From assembly GCA_015179025.1 (NCBI GenBank), contig WHUX01000076.1:1-64000 (forward strand): a stretch of DNA of 64,000 nt. Direction: 5' to 3'. The notes under the pieces are model-generated. The model saw only the letters and a program-made list of their open reading frames with translations, did no database searches and was not told the DNA's origin. A program made the translations under genes and the position numbers. This document shows positions 34,738 to 47,266 of this stretch, one piece after another (positions within the stretch are counted from its first letter, which is position 1; each line of letters begins with the position of its first letter). The DNA is from Terfezia claveryi (lineage: Eukaryota; Ascomycota; Pezizomycetes; Pezizales; Pezizaceae).

Positions 34738-35121
34738 AGCTATAGATTCCCATGTGTGGAACGAGATGAATGATAGATAGTATAAATAGTTATATATATG
34801 TTAGCCCATTAAATAGAGAAAACAAAATGGAAAACAAGTTAGATATGACTAGTCGGATGTATGAGAGTACTTGACAAAGGTCAAGTGTAATCTTAGAAGA
34901 AGAGAGTAAGTAAGAAAACGGTGACGTACGTTGGCAATAACGACAGGGTGGTTTGCAAGTAAATTAGACAGCAGAAGGAGAAATTAGATGCGTCAAAGTT
35001 GCTAATATATAAAAGAAGGATGTAAGCAGTTTAGAGTTGGCAATGCTGGCAATGTCTATAAGATAAAATGACTTTGTAATGCTTGGTGGCGTGTTGTAAT
35101 GCAAGAAAATTTTTGCTGATG
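34738..35121 (+). mobile_element. Plavaka-type C-terminus and 3' end forming the right end of the 13.9 kb element
   Basis: At 34738 the frame reads DSHVWNEMNDR, stop, matching the last residues of the transposase at 33.03 kb (DYHVWNEMNDE). Only these last residues are readable, so most of this gene is deleted or the piece came in alone. The 345 bp after the stop ends in TTTTTGCTGATG, the right terminal repeat, followed by the AG duplication. Its tail is longer than the one at 33061-33288 but shares blocks with it. Confidence 0.6.
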
Positions 35122-35123
35122 AG

Positions 35124-35640
35124 AGAAGCTTTACTTTAGCTATAGTCTTAGTATTAGGGTTATTATAGGTACTTTTAAGTGCTACAGTAAATTTATTATA
35201 AGTATCAAAATTTATAATACTATTAGTTTTATTTAGATATAGCTTGAACTATTCAGTAGCAAATCCAGATAGAAAGAAAGCTATATAGATAATTTTAGCT
35301 CTATTATTAATATAATATACAGAATTAAAGGAGAAGATAAGAGTGAGTTTAGTTATGAATTGGGTGAATTTTAATCAAGTTATATTAATATCTATCTTTA
35401 TATATATTTATAGTTTGCTAATATTAATTATATAAGTACTAGATTGTTAGTTTAGATATAAACTTTAATAATAAAAGAATAGTATTTTATAAATCCTTTA
35501 TAGTTCTTACAAGTATACTATTTAGTAGTAGCCTAAAAGAACTTAATAAAGTTTAACTTATAATAGAAATTATAATAAAATTAAACTAAATGATTATTTA
35601 GCTTCAATACCTTCTAGTAAAGAACTTCTTTAAGCTTGAA
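35124..35640 (-). mobile_element. RIP-degraded gypsy, segment C, with gag N-terminal remnant
   Basis: On the minus strand from about 35385 down to 35124 the reading is KFTQFITKLTLIF, then AKIIYIAFFLSGFATE, stop, FKLYLNKTNSIINFDTYNKF, TVALKSTYNNPNTKTIAKVKLL. This follows the Ty3/gypsy gag pattern (A..YI...L.G.A..W......, F..F...L...F.DP....TA..KL). The stop sits where the conserved Trp belongs (TGG to TAG). The remainder to 35640 is AT-rich without readable motifs; the 5' LTR was not identified. Confidence 0.75.
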
Positions 35641-37784
35641 AATTACGTTCCAAATATAAACACTATTATACACCACATGTTTGACTAGTAGGACCAACAC
35701 AAGCTGGCTTACAACTGAGTTTCATTCCAGGTCGCTATAAATCAGCTCCTCTCTTGTATTCTCCAGCTTAGGAACCTCCGTGCATTTCTGTTGACATTAA
35801 GCAAGTTGACTTGCATATGTGGCAGCCTGACAGGCTAGTCAACTATTGCACATTAGTTGAACTATTTCCAGACTGTATATACTATAAAGATATCGGGAAT
35901 CATAGTAGTTAGTTACCTTTAGATTTGGAGTTCGGGCACTCGGTTTGCTCTAGGTCTTCGGAATCATAAGTTGTGAAGAGCTAAAGGCTCATGCCCTGGC
36001 GGACATTTTGTGCTGACTCAGCGACTTGGAGAATGTTTGTTGGAGAGAGACTATGTAACCACCACGTGATCACTGGGTGCCAGGTTTGCCTAGACGCCGA
36101 TGTTATATTGTACGCCCCAGGTTCCTCGTTGGCGGCACCACAGTTAATCTGACAAGCATTCTTCAGAAATAATATAGACACTAGCGTATATAGCATGACT
36201 GCGGTGTCGCGCAAGTGAAGCTTCAATTAACAATTAAGCACATCACGTCGGCTTCCAGGTGAAAGACTCTAGAGTGCAACGCTAAATTCGTGAGAAGATA
36301 TGATTACAAGTGTACATCAGACGTGGTCTCGTAGCCCTCCTGCTGTTCCCATCTCTAAACAACGTCGATAGCCATCAGTCTCAGCACTCTCAAACCGGTA
36401 GTCTCACAACTGCAGATGTAAACTGCTGAGTCTCAAGGTGTACTTAGCTATTCCCGACCTATCTACTAACAATCCTAGTCTTTTTGCACCTTCATTGTAC
36501 CCTTGGAATTACGGAATTTCTAAGGCGTATCTAAGGGTGATCTGGTTGTTTATTCGATACTGGTAAACCACTATGGGCAAGACTTCCGGCAACCCTATCA
36601 ATCTGAACCCCATACTGGTTTGTGGGTGGCTATTTCCATGGAAATGATCCTCCAATTTTTTAACAATTTGACTTCGGATCGACCTGCCTCTAAGTACCCT
36701 ATCCGGGTCGGTTCTCATTAAACACCCATAGTCATGAGGTACTTTAGAGCGTTCTATTATTCTCAGAAAAAGTCAAAATGCAGGGACTAGAACCTCGTAG
36801 AATGAAATTCTGTGTGGCTTCTGTAATTTGATACGGCGGGTCTCCGATCTTAGGGCTCACAAGTATATTTTAGCTCGCCCTAATGTGTCATATGATCTAG
36901 TAATATTACATTCACCTAGGCCTACACTAGATGAATGGACTACCCAAATTAGTCCTTTATGAAAATCAAAAGCCTGGAAACTGAGTAAAGAAAAAATAAG
37001 TGGCTGAACATAACTGGAGACCTCGAAACTAGAGAGATGCATGATGTACCACCTAGCTACCTATTACAATCGACGAGATTAGTAACAGAAATGTCTACCA
37101 CATGAACCGAAGATTATGGCCCCTATCAAATTAAGAGTGCCACTATTGGGACGTATCGAGCCAGTCTGATAAGTGTACACTGCTCTACATACCTACACAA
37201 TCAGACTAACATACAAATTGCTGTACCTCAGCCTCTGATGGCTTCAATTGCACTCTACCTTATATAACTGCCCTTAGAACTTACCTCAAAGATTTAGTCT
37301 GGCTGATTCTCAGAATATACGATACTTGAAACACAAGGCAAGGAGATTACCAAAGAGTTATTGTAAGTATGTTTCAGCATTAAGACAACGGGAAAATCTA
37401 TGGGGGTCATGATCTTGATGAGATAGAATGTATTCACTAATGACAAATATTTACAGTAGATTAGTATACATCATCTATGATATACACCCTACATATACCT
37501 AAATTACCTCACCACGTGGACCTCGGAGAATTTGCTTCCTTATGGTAAGTAATGCCGAAAGAAAGTACAAAACAAGATACCTAGTCAAACTGAAACCTCT
37601 AATGTGAATCAATGAAATGAATCAAGTCAACATCCGAGCGCAGGTACCTATGGTTATGTACTATGAAAGGGCAAGATCATAATTTTGACGAGGCGAATTG
37701 TTCACGGGCTACGTATTTATGATCGGGAAGGTAGCACAGACTTGGTAGCGGTTGAGAATACACTAGCAAAAATTACTTCCCTAG
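35641..37784. other. Gene-free stretch
   Basis: Base composition returns to normal at about 35640. No open frame longer than about 80 codons and no recognisable motif is seen on either strand. Confidence 0.4.
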
Positions 37785-37947
37785 TACCGCATCTACTGGT
37801 GTATAACGATCCTTGTCAGTTTAAAGACATAGGTCGAGCTTATGCAGTAAAGGTGATAAAATAGGTGGATGGTAACAAGCTCACTGAGGTATAATGGTCC
37901 CTGTCAGTTAAACTGACAAGGATCGTTGTTCGCCAGTGGATGCGGTA
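37785..37947. mobile_element. TA-flanked MITE (163 bp)
   Basis: The left end TACCGCATCTACTGG and the reverse-complemented right end TACCGCATCCACTGG match. The repeat continues inward to a shared AACGATCCTTGTCAGTTTA, about 38-40 bp per arm. TA sits at both borders, as in Tc1/mariner-type insertions. It has no coding capacity. Confidence 0.75.
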
Positions 37948-40900
37948 TGTACCCCAGTAGTTTCTGAATTGATCATGGGGCTACAATGTTGGGGGCGGGG
38001 AACGGGACGGCAACATCCACCGTGCCTTCCTTCCTATTCTGTCCAGCGGTTAACCAGATCCAGAGTATGTGTAACATGAGAATGACGGTGTTCCTAACTC
38101 GGAGGCACGACACTACATTGCAAAAGATTGATGTACAGGGTTCAGGGTAATGTGGTTTTTCCAGAAATTGGTCTTGTACCATACCCTAGAAATAGTAAAG
38201 ATTTGAGCACAAGGTTATCGAGGCTACCTACAAATAAAATTTATCGTGATCTAGCTAGACTAGCAAAGATGCAGTCTCAGTGGTTCTACCCGCATCTAGA
38301 CCTTGTGTGCGATCGCCCGTGAATGTTTGTCCACCATCCTGAATATCTATGGGAGGCGTCTTTACACTCTTGAAGTAGTCAAGGTATCTTATCATAGGCC
38401 CCCTCATTCACCTCTATCGTATTGTATATATCCGGGGCACCCAGGCTGGTGCGCGGCTGAAGCGGCTGTCTCACCGTGACTTTTGGACTAGAGCTGTATT
38501 TACCATATTATCCTGTGCGCTGGACAGCTCAGCAATCCGAATGTCTAAATCCAAAATAATACATACCTTATCAGATTTTGGTAAATTTTATAGTCCAAGA
38601 TGCCTGAGCCCAAAAAAAGCCAATGTGACAGGGGTAAACAGATCAGTGGAAACGTAAATGAACCCCAGAACGGATGGAGTGTATAGTAGGTAAGGGTCCC
38701 TGGCTGCTGGCGGGATGAAATACCATAAATTCACGCCACAATGTATAAAACAAAGGCTCGTAAAATTATACGATGTGTAGGTACATGTGCTCCACCGGTC
38801 ATCTGATCAATATTAGCGATAACTTCGTTTCAGAATACTTATCTCAACCTGTTAGCTTGACTAGAAACCAACACACTAATATGCATACCTTATAAACTGG
38901 CTTAAGATGTTGAGTCACCGGTAGCTGCATGCTTATTTCCGAATCAAACCAGTACTGTAGCCCGAGCCAATATCGAAAGAGAACCCATAATCACTCACAC
39001 TTAAGTTTAACCCCCAAAGGGTCATGTTAGGGCTTGTGCCTACTCCTAGTCCAGCGAGTCAGTACCTTCCCTTGTGCAGAGTATCATTAACTTCTTCTAC
39101 CTCTACCTACGACAAAACTGGATATCATAGGTTATCATTGCAGGTAGGGTCTGATCAGTCACACACTTGGTCTTTACTTTCTTATGCATGCACAAGCTCC
39201 TGACATAGCTCTGCACCTAATTATATCTACTGGTATATCCATCCTCGGAGTATTAACAACCCTGCACTAACTCCCTCCTGCTAGCCGCCTGGATGCCCAA
39301 TTTTATACACCGGACGATCCGGACTATCAGGGGACTTCCCGCCGAGTGAACATTCCATCAAATTACCGATCCCAACCTGGCAAATGAACATGGGCACTTA
39401 TTTCTGTTGGGTTGGCGCCTAGCCATGATCAGGCGGTGTCAGTCGTCACTACGTAGACATTACCTGCTTAGGTATATTAAACCAATTCAAAGGCCACACG
39501 GCTGGATATGAACATACCTAGTAAGTAAGGATGCTTATGTACCTCCCGCATTCTAAGGTACACGGATTTCCTGCCAATAAAACTGTTCTCGAGTCAGATG
39601 CATGTTTGAGGTTTGAATCGCACCACTATCACATGTTTAAATGCCCTATCGAGATCTGAATCTAGAACTCCACCCTCCTAGGTGCGTTGGCGGAATTTGT
39701 TCAGGAACGGGGTTTACAATCTGAAAAGAGACCATGGAAAGATGTTCTATCTCAAGCCAAGGCCGGGGTACTTGCGAATTCCCAAAACTTATAGATTATC
39801 TACCCTGTGACGAGCCCTTTGACGTATTTGCGAGGCTGCAAGCTAACACTACCTGAAACTGTGATGCTTGCACCAGCTCCAACAGGTACCGCTTATAATG
39901 CCTAGAGTAGGTATAGCGCCCCTGGTACACCTTTTGCAAACCGCCCTGCAGTGCTACAGGTCTTTATTCCGGGCACATGATCGTGATAGTATTTATGCCA
40001 TGTACCTACTTAATTAGCATGCGCAGGAAAACAAAGCCAACTCTAACCAACCATATTATTGAAGATTCAAGGCTTACAGTGCCTCACTGCACAGTAGTTT
40101 GCCGTACGTAATAACTCTTCCGTCGATTAGTCTGTTGGCACCTCTTTACAGTGGGGGCACTCCCACATCTAGCTTAGCAGCTAAACTCTAAAATACCACA
40201 TGTGCATTTCCGATGCAAAATAAGCAATCTCCAAAGCTGCGTCCTTAACATCAGTCATTGCCATCCCTCCATTGGGGCGTTGCGGACCATATGGGTAGCG
40301 CTGAGTATATTGCTTGTATGCAGCCTCCCGTTAGTTAAACCCCCACAACCCCCACAACCCCCACAAATCTTGTCACAGACCGGTGGAACATTCTATGAGC
40401 CCGATTAACCTAACCCGTTCAGAAGCCAAGACCTCGTGAAGATGATCGACCTGTTATGAAATTTGTGAGAACCTTGTCTTATACTGCTCAGGCCCTTGCA
40501 TGATTGCAATTATTAACTGTGTCGTCTACCCACTAAAGGTAAAAATAACAGAATAGGTTATATTTACCCTGAGATACGAACCCTAGTTCCACAGATACTG
40601 TAATGGCGAATCACCTTGTACACACTTATCTTTACCTTTATCGAGGGCTCCTTCACGCTTATGAGGAACTTCTACCAGATGATACCTAGGTGAGCATCTG
40701 GAAACCTCGAGAATGATACAAATTGACAATCTACTAAATGATAATCATACTCTATGCCTTGACTTAATTTCCGGCCCCGGCCTTGTACTGCAGACTACAG
40801 TTGATCAGGAACAAGTAAATGAGTATTATGAAGAACTCTAGATGCAGTATCATATATTGAGCCAAAGTGGATATCCATAATACAAGCTTGCCACGTTTAA

Positions 40901-42362
40901 CACCCGCACCAAACCAATCAATCAAATTCATCCTTTCAGCTCATATGCGTGATGCTGAAATTCCATCCAGGCTTCTGAAGCCGGGTGTACCCTATCTCCT
41001 ATATTTCTTGCAAATTAATTTATCAACCCCGGAATTACAAACAGAGCCGGGAACACCAACCGTAAGGATATATCCCTGTGCTTCTAGAAACTGAACATAA
41101 GTGTGTGGATCGAACTATTGGGTGTTCAACTCAGCCCATACATTTTCCTTCATTACCACCGCTAGCTATATCAGCTATAAATTCTAGTGCATCTATATGT
41201 ATGTGCGTATAATTTCTCATGGCACATTATGTAGTACAAATATAAAGCTATGATATCGATCTGAATATAGTTCTCTACGTCGTAGTGAAAAGTTTGGCAT
41301 GGTTCTTTACCCCTGGCCTGCAAAAGATACTTAAAGTATGGACCCCTAACCTAGGATGGAAGGTTAAGCCCACCCAGTTCGATGGTCATGGAACTTTCCA
41401 AATTAATTCTCCGATCTTCCAGGGAAAGGGCAGTTGGTTTTTGATACATCCACCCCTACATGACCTTGTATGACAGCACTTTCCGTTAAATCTTAAACCC
41501 CCTTAAGCTTTAATTTCGAGGCGTATTGGTATACCAAGGCCTTGATTTCTCCAGGTTACCGTGGATTAGGCAGCCTGACACCCTGTTTGTTTTTCATCAA
41601 CTACAGGTGACCATTTCTAGCTTGACTCTTGCGTCTGGGAGGCACTGGGTGGGGGCCAGTGTTGCATAGATCTTTTGTTATTAGCGCTCTACAACCAATC
41701 GGAGTACACTAAGTTAATTGGGAAAAAACCATAAAAAGCAGTTCAATAGATAGATGGTACTTTTTGAAAGAAATCTAGAATTTTGTATGAATTAGACGGC
41801 AATTTCGTTGCTATGCTAGACCTTAAACTACAGTATATGTCCCACAAGTGCCGATTGCCTTTGGGAAGGCATCCTAGACAGTTGTTGTTTCCTTTTCTGA
41901 AGAAGAGAAACAAGTAAGTTTGACTGCAGTGCGTCTTTCTTTCATGTATACTCTCTGTTCGAAGTTCGTCTCATAGCCAATCACAGGCTGGAGATGACAT
42001 CAAGGGGTCCGAGCTAGTCATTGTTAACTATACATAGCTAGATCTAAACTACAGTAGATTTCGAGTGTTGATCTCCAATTACTCTGAGACAGAGGGTCCG
42101 CCGTCAAAAAGTAGGTGGCTATGAAGGCTGATACATACCAGGTACTTAGGTACCGGTGCCTACTAGCAATTCTATCTTACTTTTTGTACTGCGGGCTATC
42201 ATACGTGATTTTCCTGCCTCGTCTTGTATGCCCAGCAAACTCTCCAACCCCGCAATCCAGCATGGGTCAATGCTATGCAGAGAGGATCGGACCGTGGGTA
42301 ACACTCGTCATTCAATGACGCTAATTGAAATATTCGAGACATCAGCATTAGACAATCACGAG
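37948..42362. other. Gene-free stretch
   Basis: No open frame longer than 80 codons or so and no exon chain could be assembled. A short ACCCCCACA triple repeat lies near 40340. Composition is unremarkable, so this is not simply RIP-degraded. Confidence 0.4.
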
Positions 42363-42514
42363 TAACGTAATGGATATGGGGTTGTGAGGCGCTTTGAACC
42401 TACGAACTGCGCCAACGTAGTTAATATTCAGATGAGCTACTCCGTACATTACTTTCCATTATCGCGTTGTCGCGTTATCGTGTCTTGAGGTTCGTAACCC
42501 CATCTATTACGTTA
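42363..42514. mobile_element. Small MITE with TAACGTAAT ends (152 bp)
   Basis: The left end is TAACGTAATGGATATGGGG and the reverse-complemented right end TAACGTAATAGATGGGG. A related shorter copy in the opposite orientation lies at 52884-52975, upstream of TCTP, sharing GTTGTGAGGCGCTTTG and the end motif. Confidence 0.6.
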
Positions 42515-44715
42515 TCGTTGTGACCAGCGTTACTCACTCTTTGACCGATGATCAGGATATATAGCACAAGCCCTCTTGTTTGACAAGGCTACGAAGTTAT
42601 AATTCTTTAGTTTTTTGGCCCCTTGAAGACTACTCAATTTCTCCTGGTTTGGACATGGACAGTCTGTACCTAATCTAGGAGAGTGCATGCAGGATTAAAC
42701 TGAAGGTGAGATTGCGGCCGCCAAATCATAAGATAGCAATAGATGCCTCTTCTTCTTTGCGTGCACTAAATGACAGGTTGGGGGCTTAATATTTATGTAG
42801 TTAAAGAATCGCAGATACGTAACGACAGAGACAATACAATTTCGCATGCACATGTGGCTGGGAGCAGTTTATTTGTTCCCTGTGCCTGCAGTATTTTTTT
42901 TCTTGTCGATCCCTTCACGAGTTGATGTATCTCAGAACCGCCACTGTAATTTGCAAGGCTAGGAGCGGAGGAAAAACACGTTTCATGTTATATTTTCCGT
43001 GAAACACGAGGGTTTGCCCATCCGATCTCACTAAAATCAAGAAATAACCATTCCTCAATTATTGTTTCTCGTTCATGTTCCGGCATTCGGTTGGGGTCAT
43101 TACCCTGAGCATGATGTCGAGCGAGCCGCATCACCGGACATCAGATTTGGATCAGCTGACCAATGCACCCAGAAGCAGAATATTGAGGTATTTTTCCCTC
43201 AGCGATGCTGATCGCGTCCTCATGCAACTATACAGTCGCATATTTGAGCCTAGTGGTTCAGTTGAATCTCGCTTGTATGGTTCAAGCCACGAGAGGCATA
43301 TGATGAATGGTTTTGAGAAGCTGACGCGGCTAGTATACAATGTTAAGGTTAATGAAGTCTAAGCAGCTCTGAAGACCATGTAGACAACGAATTTCTGGGA
43401 TGGGAAAAAAGTAAAAGAAGGAAATTAACCATTGCTATGCAATAGAGCATCTGCCACAAACCTGTTATATATGCGGCCATGCTCCATAGCCATATCCCGT
43501 AGGCTTAGATAATTACCCATGCTGTACTCTACCCGGTGAGCGCTCGACCGGTTACCCCCCTCATCCAAGATCCCCAAATGAAAGGTTGGTCATAAGTTTT
43601 TTGCTTTTTATGAACATTGCTGTCACTCAAGCGTTAGCAGAATAGAACACTGATGATTCAAAAAGCAGCAGAATTTTCTATGCAAATAACCAACTAGGTC
43701 AGCCAGAAGTTGAGCATAAATAATGGATATAAACGAAAACGATCATGGTGAAGCAACTCCAGGTATTTATGTGAACCAAAGCGATTGGTTCCAAGGGTTT
43801 CAAGCTGATGTGAAAATGTTTCAATTTCCCCACGAGTTCGTCTAGTCTCGGATTAACGTTTGCAAGCTGGTGTAAGCTAAATATCACATCGATATATGGA
43901 CAGTGAAAGCCAAGACGATAAATAAAATAAACAGGGAGCTGCACATGCATTCCCTAAATAGTATATTTTCATCTCAAGCCCCATATCGGTCCTTCGTCGC
44001 CACAAAGTTTTTCGCACCAATAAATCGCGTATGCTACCCACCTCTGGACTACGGCTTCTCGAGTTGCTTTACCACTGCCAATATGGTGACGAAACTCAAC
44101 CATTTTGCTGAGCGTACCTGCGATTTCCAGGCAACATTAAATTTGATTCAAATCAGGCAATCCCCAAGGAAGTTCTGAAGCTGGCAAAATACTCTTTCGT
44201 TCCGTCAACCTAGGTGACTCAAACTCCAAGAGAGTCGATCCGGCGCGAATTGGGAAGCCCGCAGTATTCGTGCTTTGCTATTTAGGGTTCACAACGAATC
44301 CAACTTCCAGTAACGATAACCTACCTCTATTAGCGGCTTTTCAATGGCTCTGTTGTTCTATCATCCCATCCACACAGCTAAACCGGTCCCCTTCTCCAGT
44401 CGCTTCCTTGGTAAGACCAGAGAAGGAAACCAAAAAGTGAGTGGCTGGTCGTAGTAATGGTAGAAACTGTTGCCTAGCTATCATCCCTGCTAAACTTCAA
44501 AATCAGATAATCCCCTCCACTTGTCTAGTTCTTCGAAGTTCCACCCGAATAGATACCTATCATCTCCTACCCGATTTCCAAAAAGATATCTCTGAAGAGC
44601 CTTCTGACCTCCATCAGCCAAGTCAAGTATACACCGTCCAAGTTCTGTTTCCAAAAGAAAGTCATGTTGAACGTACTTGAGCAACTGGTCCGAAATGTAA
44701 AGCAATCGCTCGCTA
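42515..44715. other. No convincing gene; one short open frame
   Basis: A 95-codon plus-strand frame at 43075-43362 (SRILRYFSLSDADRVLMQ, FEKLTRLVYNV) has protein-like composition, but I recognise no family and see no clear splice partners. The rest shows nothing. Confidence 0.3.
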
Positions 44716-45501
44716 TTGAAGGGTTATTATATTGATTTTTATCCTCAGGAACAACCACCAGCGCAAGCAGCAACATCTGAGTGGTCCGTGCAAAACAATT
44801 TAAGCAAAAGTCCAGCGGGCTCTGCCAGTAGCAGCGTCAGGAGTATTGACTCCTACACCGCAAGTCAATACCGCGCTGCTGCTGCTGTTCGGGAAAGGCC
44901 TACCATTCACACTGGCTCTGGTCAGCAAGCACCACTTCCCTCCCAGGACCTGACATATTTGATGGCCTTTACAAGACCAATTCATGACCCAGAACCTATT
45001 ACTCCATATCCACTACCTCAAAACATGCATATTGAGTCCCCGGTTCCCGCCCGCTTCCCGAGTGTCCAAGGTTCAGTTCCCACCATCGACCTTGAAGACA
45101 ATCGTAGTACCAACATACATAGCTTCCCCAGGCTTGATTCCGCTCACCAGAACAACTCCAGTTGTTTCGTGCAAATTGCGTCCCGTTCTGGACATAGTGG
45201 GGAGGACAATGTGGGGAAAAAAAACCATGATTTGGCTTCGGATCATCAAAAGGTACATTCATTTAAGATAGCCACCGAGAGCAGCATCCCGGCATCTCCA
45301 CCAAAGTCCAAACCAACGATAGCAAGCCTTTTTCGGAAGATATCCTGCAATCTGACACCAAAGGAAGGAGTACTGAAGCGAGTTTTGTCCTTCATTCCTA
45401 GATGGCTCTCCCATAGGCGCCATAAGCGGGAGAAGACATGCGAAGCTGTTGCTACATCGAATGACGCCGGTGGTGGTAGGGGTAGCGCAAGTGACGGGTA
45501 G
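44716..45501 (+). CDS. Hypothetical Ser/Pro-rich protein
   Basis: The open frame has 261 codons. Its first residues probably come from reading through an intron end, since TTTTTATCCTCAG precedes GAACAACCACCAGC, so the true gene may start upstream. The sequence is low-complexity and Ser/Pro/Gln-rich, with a basic C-terminal third (FRKISCNLTPKEGVLKRVLSFIPRWLSHRRHKREK). No signal peptide, membrane segment or known domain is seen. Antisense frames of up to 115 codons overlap, so coding status is uncertain. It could be a regulatory protein or simply a chance frame. Confidence 0.3.
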   Translation: MKGYYIDFYPQEQPPAQAATSEWSVQNNLSKSPAGSASSSVRSIDSYTASQYRAAAAVRERPTIHTGSGQQAPLPSQDLTYLMAFTRPIHDPEPITPYPLPQNMHIESPVPARFPSVQGSVPTIDLEDNRSTNIHSFPRLDSAHQNNSSCFVQIASRSGHSGEDNVGKKNHDLASDHQKVHSFKIATESSIPASPPKSKPTIASLFRKISCNLTPKEGVLKRVLSFIPRWLSHRRHKREKTCEAVATSNDAGGGRGSASDG

Positions 45502-46948
45502 AGCTGCTGTTGCAGCCACTCAAACGCCACTCTTATGCCCCACGGGAACAAACCACTCCGCTCAAGCAACAGCGAGACAGTACCCTGATTCATCGAGGAA
45601 TGCTGTCAAATCAAGACCTGGATTTCAAGGGCAACTCGATGTGAGATTCCGTTTCATTGGCTGGAACTAGGGGAACTTTCTTCCGTAACACTAGGAGGAA
45701 TTAGCAAGATCAGGTTTTTGTTTTTATCTTTGCTCGCTAGAATTCGAAATATAATTTATCAAGGTCGCTCAGTGATGACCGCTCAACCAGCTTTCCTCCA
45801 TATTTTCCCCAAGAACCCCCCTCCTTCAATTAAGCCGCAGATTGTCTTTCAAGTTTCTCGAACTGAATGAAAATGATACGAAGTAATCCACTGTAAATTG
45901 AATTTGATAAATACCAGACGGAGATTGCAAAATGGGGGTTGTTACTTTAAGAAATCCTGAGAACCAAACCTCTGAATAGCTACCAGAGAGAGTAGGTGAA
46001 CAAGATACCTTCAACCGGTCGTCACAAATTCACACAATCTCTTCCTCGTAACTTTTTAATGAACTCGGGCCATAGTGTCGTGCGTCAAATTGGAGAGCTC
46101 TGCAATTGCGGTCTATCTCCGCCACTCAGGCCTAACGAATACTCCCTCCTCTGCTGGAGTTGTCGTGAGCACCCAGTGGAGCAAATTCCCAGATCTTGCT
46201 GTACCTCTGAAGCTCAAGTAATGGTGGTAGATCCTCACAAGTAATGGTGGTAGATCCTCATAAGAGTCACCAATGGCCAATTGTTGGTTCAGGCAACAAT
46301 GTAGACAAACTGCTGGTTCTTGGAACCCCTGGCCTCCAGGCAAGATTTCCTCTTTCCCAATCCTTTCTGCGTCCGACTAACCCCTGTAAATCCGGTGCAC
46401 GTACTAAACCCGCTGCCTCCAAAGAAAGTGGTGGTGTTTTGGGGGGGGCTGCTGTTGCCGCTGTCATGTGTTCGTCTATCGGTATTCCCGGCCATACTTC
46501 CCCAGCCTCGTTTTCCGCAATCCGCTGCCCCAAGTCTTTTCCCCCCAAATATTTCCCTTAAATACAGGACTCCATCGGCTCAAAAAAATTAACGTGTTCT
46601 TCCCAAACTGACCATAGAGCCTCGAAGCTCCAATAATACTTTGCAAAACACACTTTGTTGTTCATCCAAGAGCGACGGTAGGGAACTTGATTCCTAGACT
46701 AAAATTAATACCCTGAAGACGAAGCTCCTTTCTGTGTCAAGACGGGCTAACTAGATTCCAGTCTACAAACCAAGCCTTCCTCAAGGAGCAAACATCCACT
46801 ATGCTGAACGAGCTGCCGACCTCCTGTGGTTATATAAGAAGTCGTTCACAAGCAATACCGAAGGTAATCTTAACCTCGTGTTCATGCCTATCTTATTCTA
46901 GTTGCACCACTAACCCCATAATAGAACATCAACAGAAACGATTCCACC
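45502..46948. other. No gene recognised; short direct repeat
   Basis: A 23 bp direct repeat (AAGTAATGGTGGTAGATCC type) lies at 46217-46262. Short overlapping frames occur on both strands at 46.1-46.6 kb with no family match. Confidence 0.4.
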
Positions 46949-47266
46949 ATGGTCCCCCCCGGGCCTTGTCATCGTGGAACCACATCCTCTTCAGATGATG
47001 TCTACACTCCCAATGATTCGACAACTATCGATAGTGATGAAGATGACCACGAGGATGAGAGTCAGGATGAGGGTGAAGATGGTGAAGAGGGGGATAAAGA
47101 TGATGAGGATAAAGATAATGAGGAGGATAAAGATGATGAAGATGATGCTGGACAGAATGCTCTCGACTTGTCGAACATTGAGCTGTGGAGGGAAAAGGTT
47201 TATACCCCTGGGTGGTCCCGACGAGAGGGCTGTGAGTTTGAAACAATTGATATATTGGGTCTCTAA
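46949..47266 (+). CDS. Hypothetical small acidic protein
   Basis: The frame has 105 codons and its ATG is in a good context (CCACCATGG). The middle is almost only Asp, Glu, Lys and Gly (DEDDHEDESQDEGEDGEEGD), followed by a short ordinary segment (ALDLSNIELWREKVYTPGWS). An upstream TAATAG just before AACATCAACAG could be an intron end. It may be a genuine small acidic nuclear protein or a chance frame over a GAT/GAG-rich repeat. Confidence 0.28.
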   Translation: MVPPGPCHRGTTSSSDDVYTPNDSTTIDSDEDDHEDESQDEGEDGEEGDKDDEDKDNEEDKDDEDDAGQNALDLSNIELWREKVYTPGWSRREGCEFETIDILGL

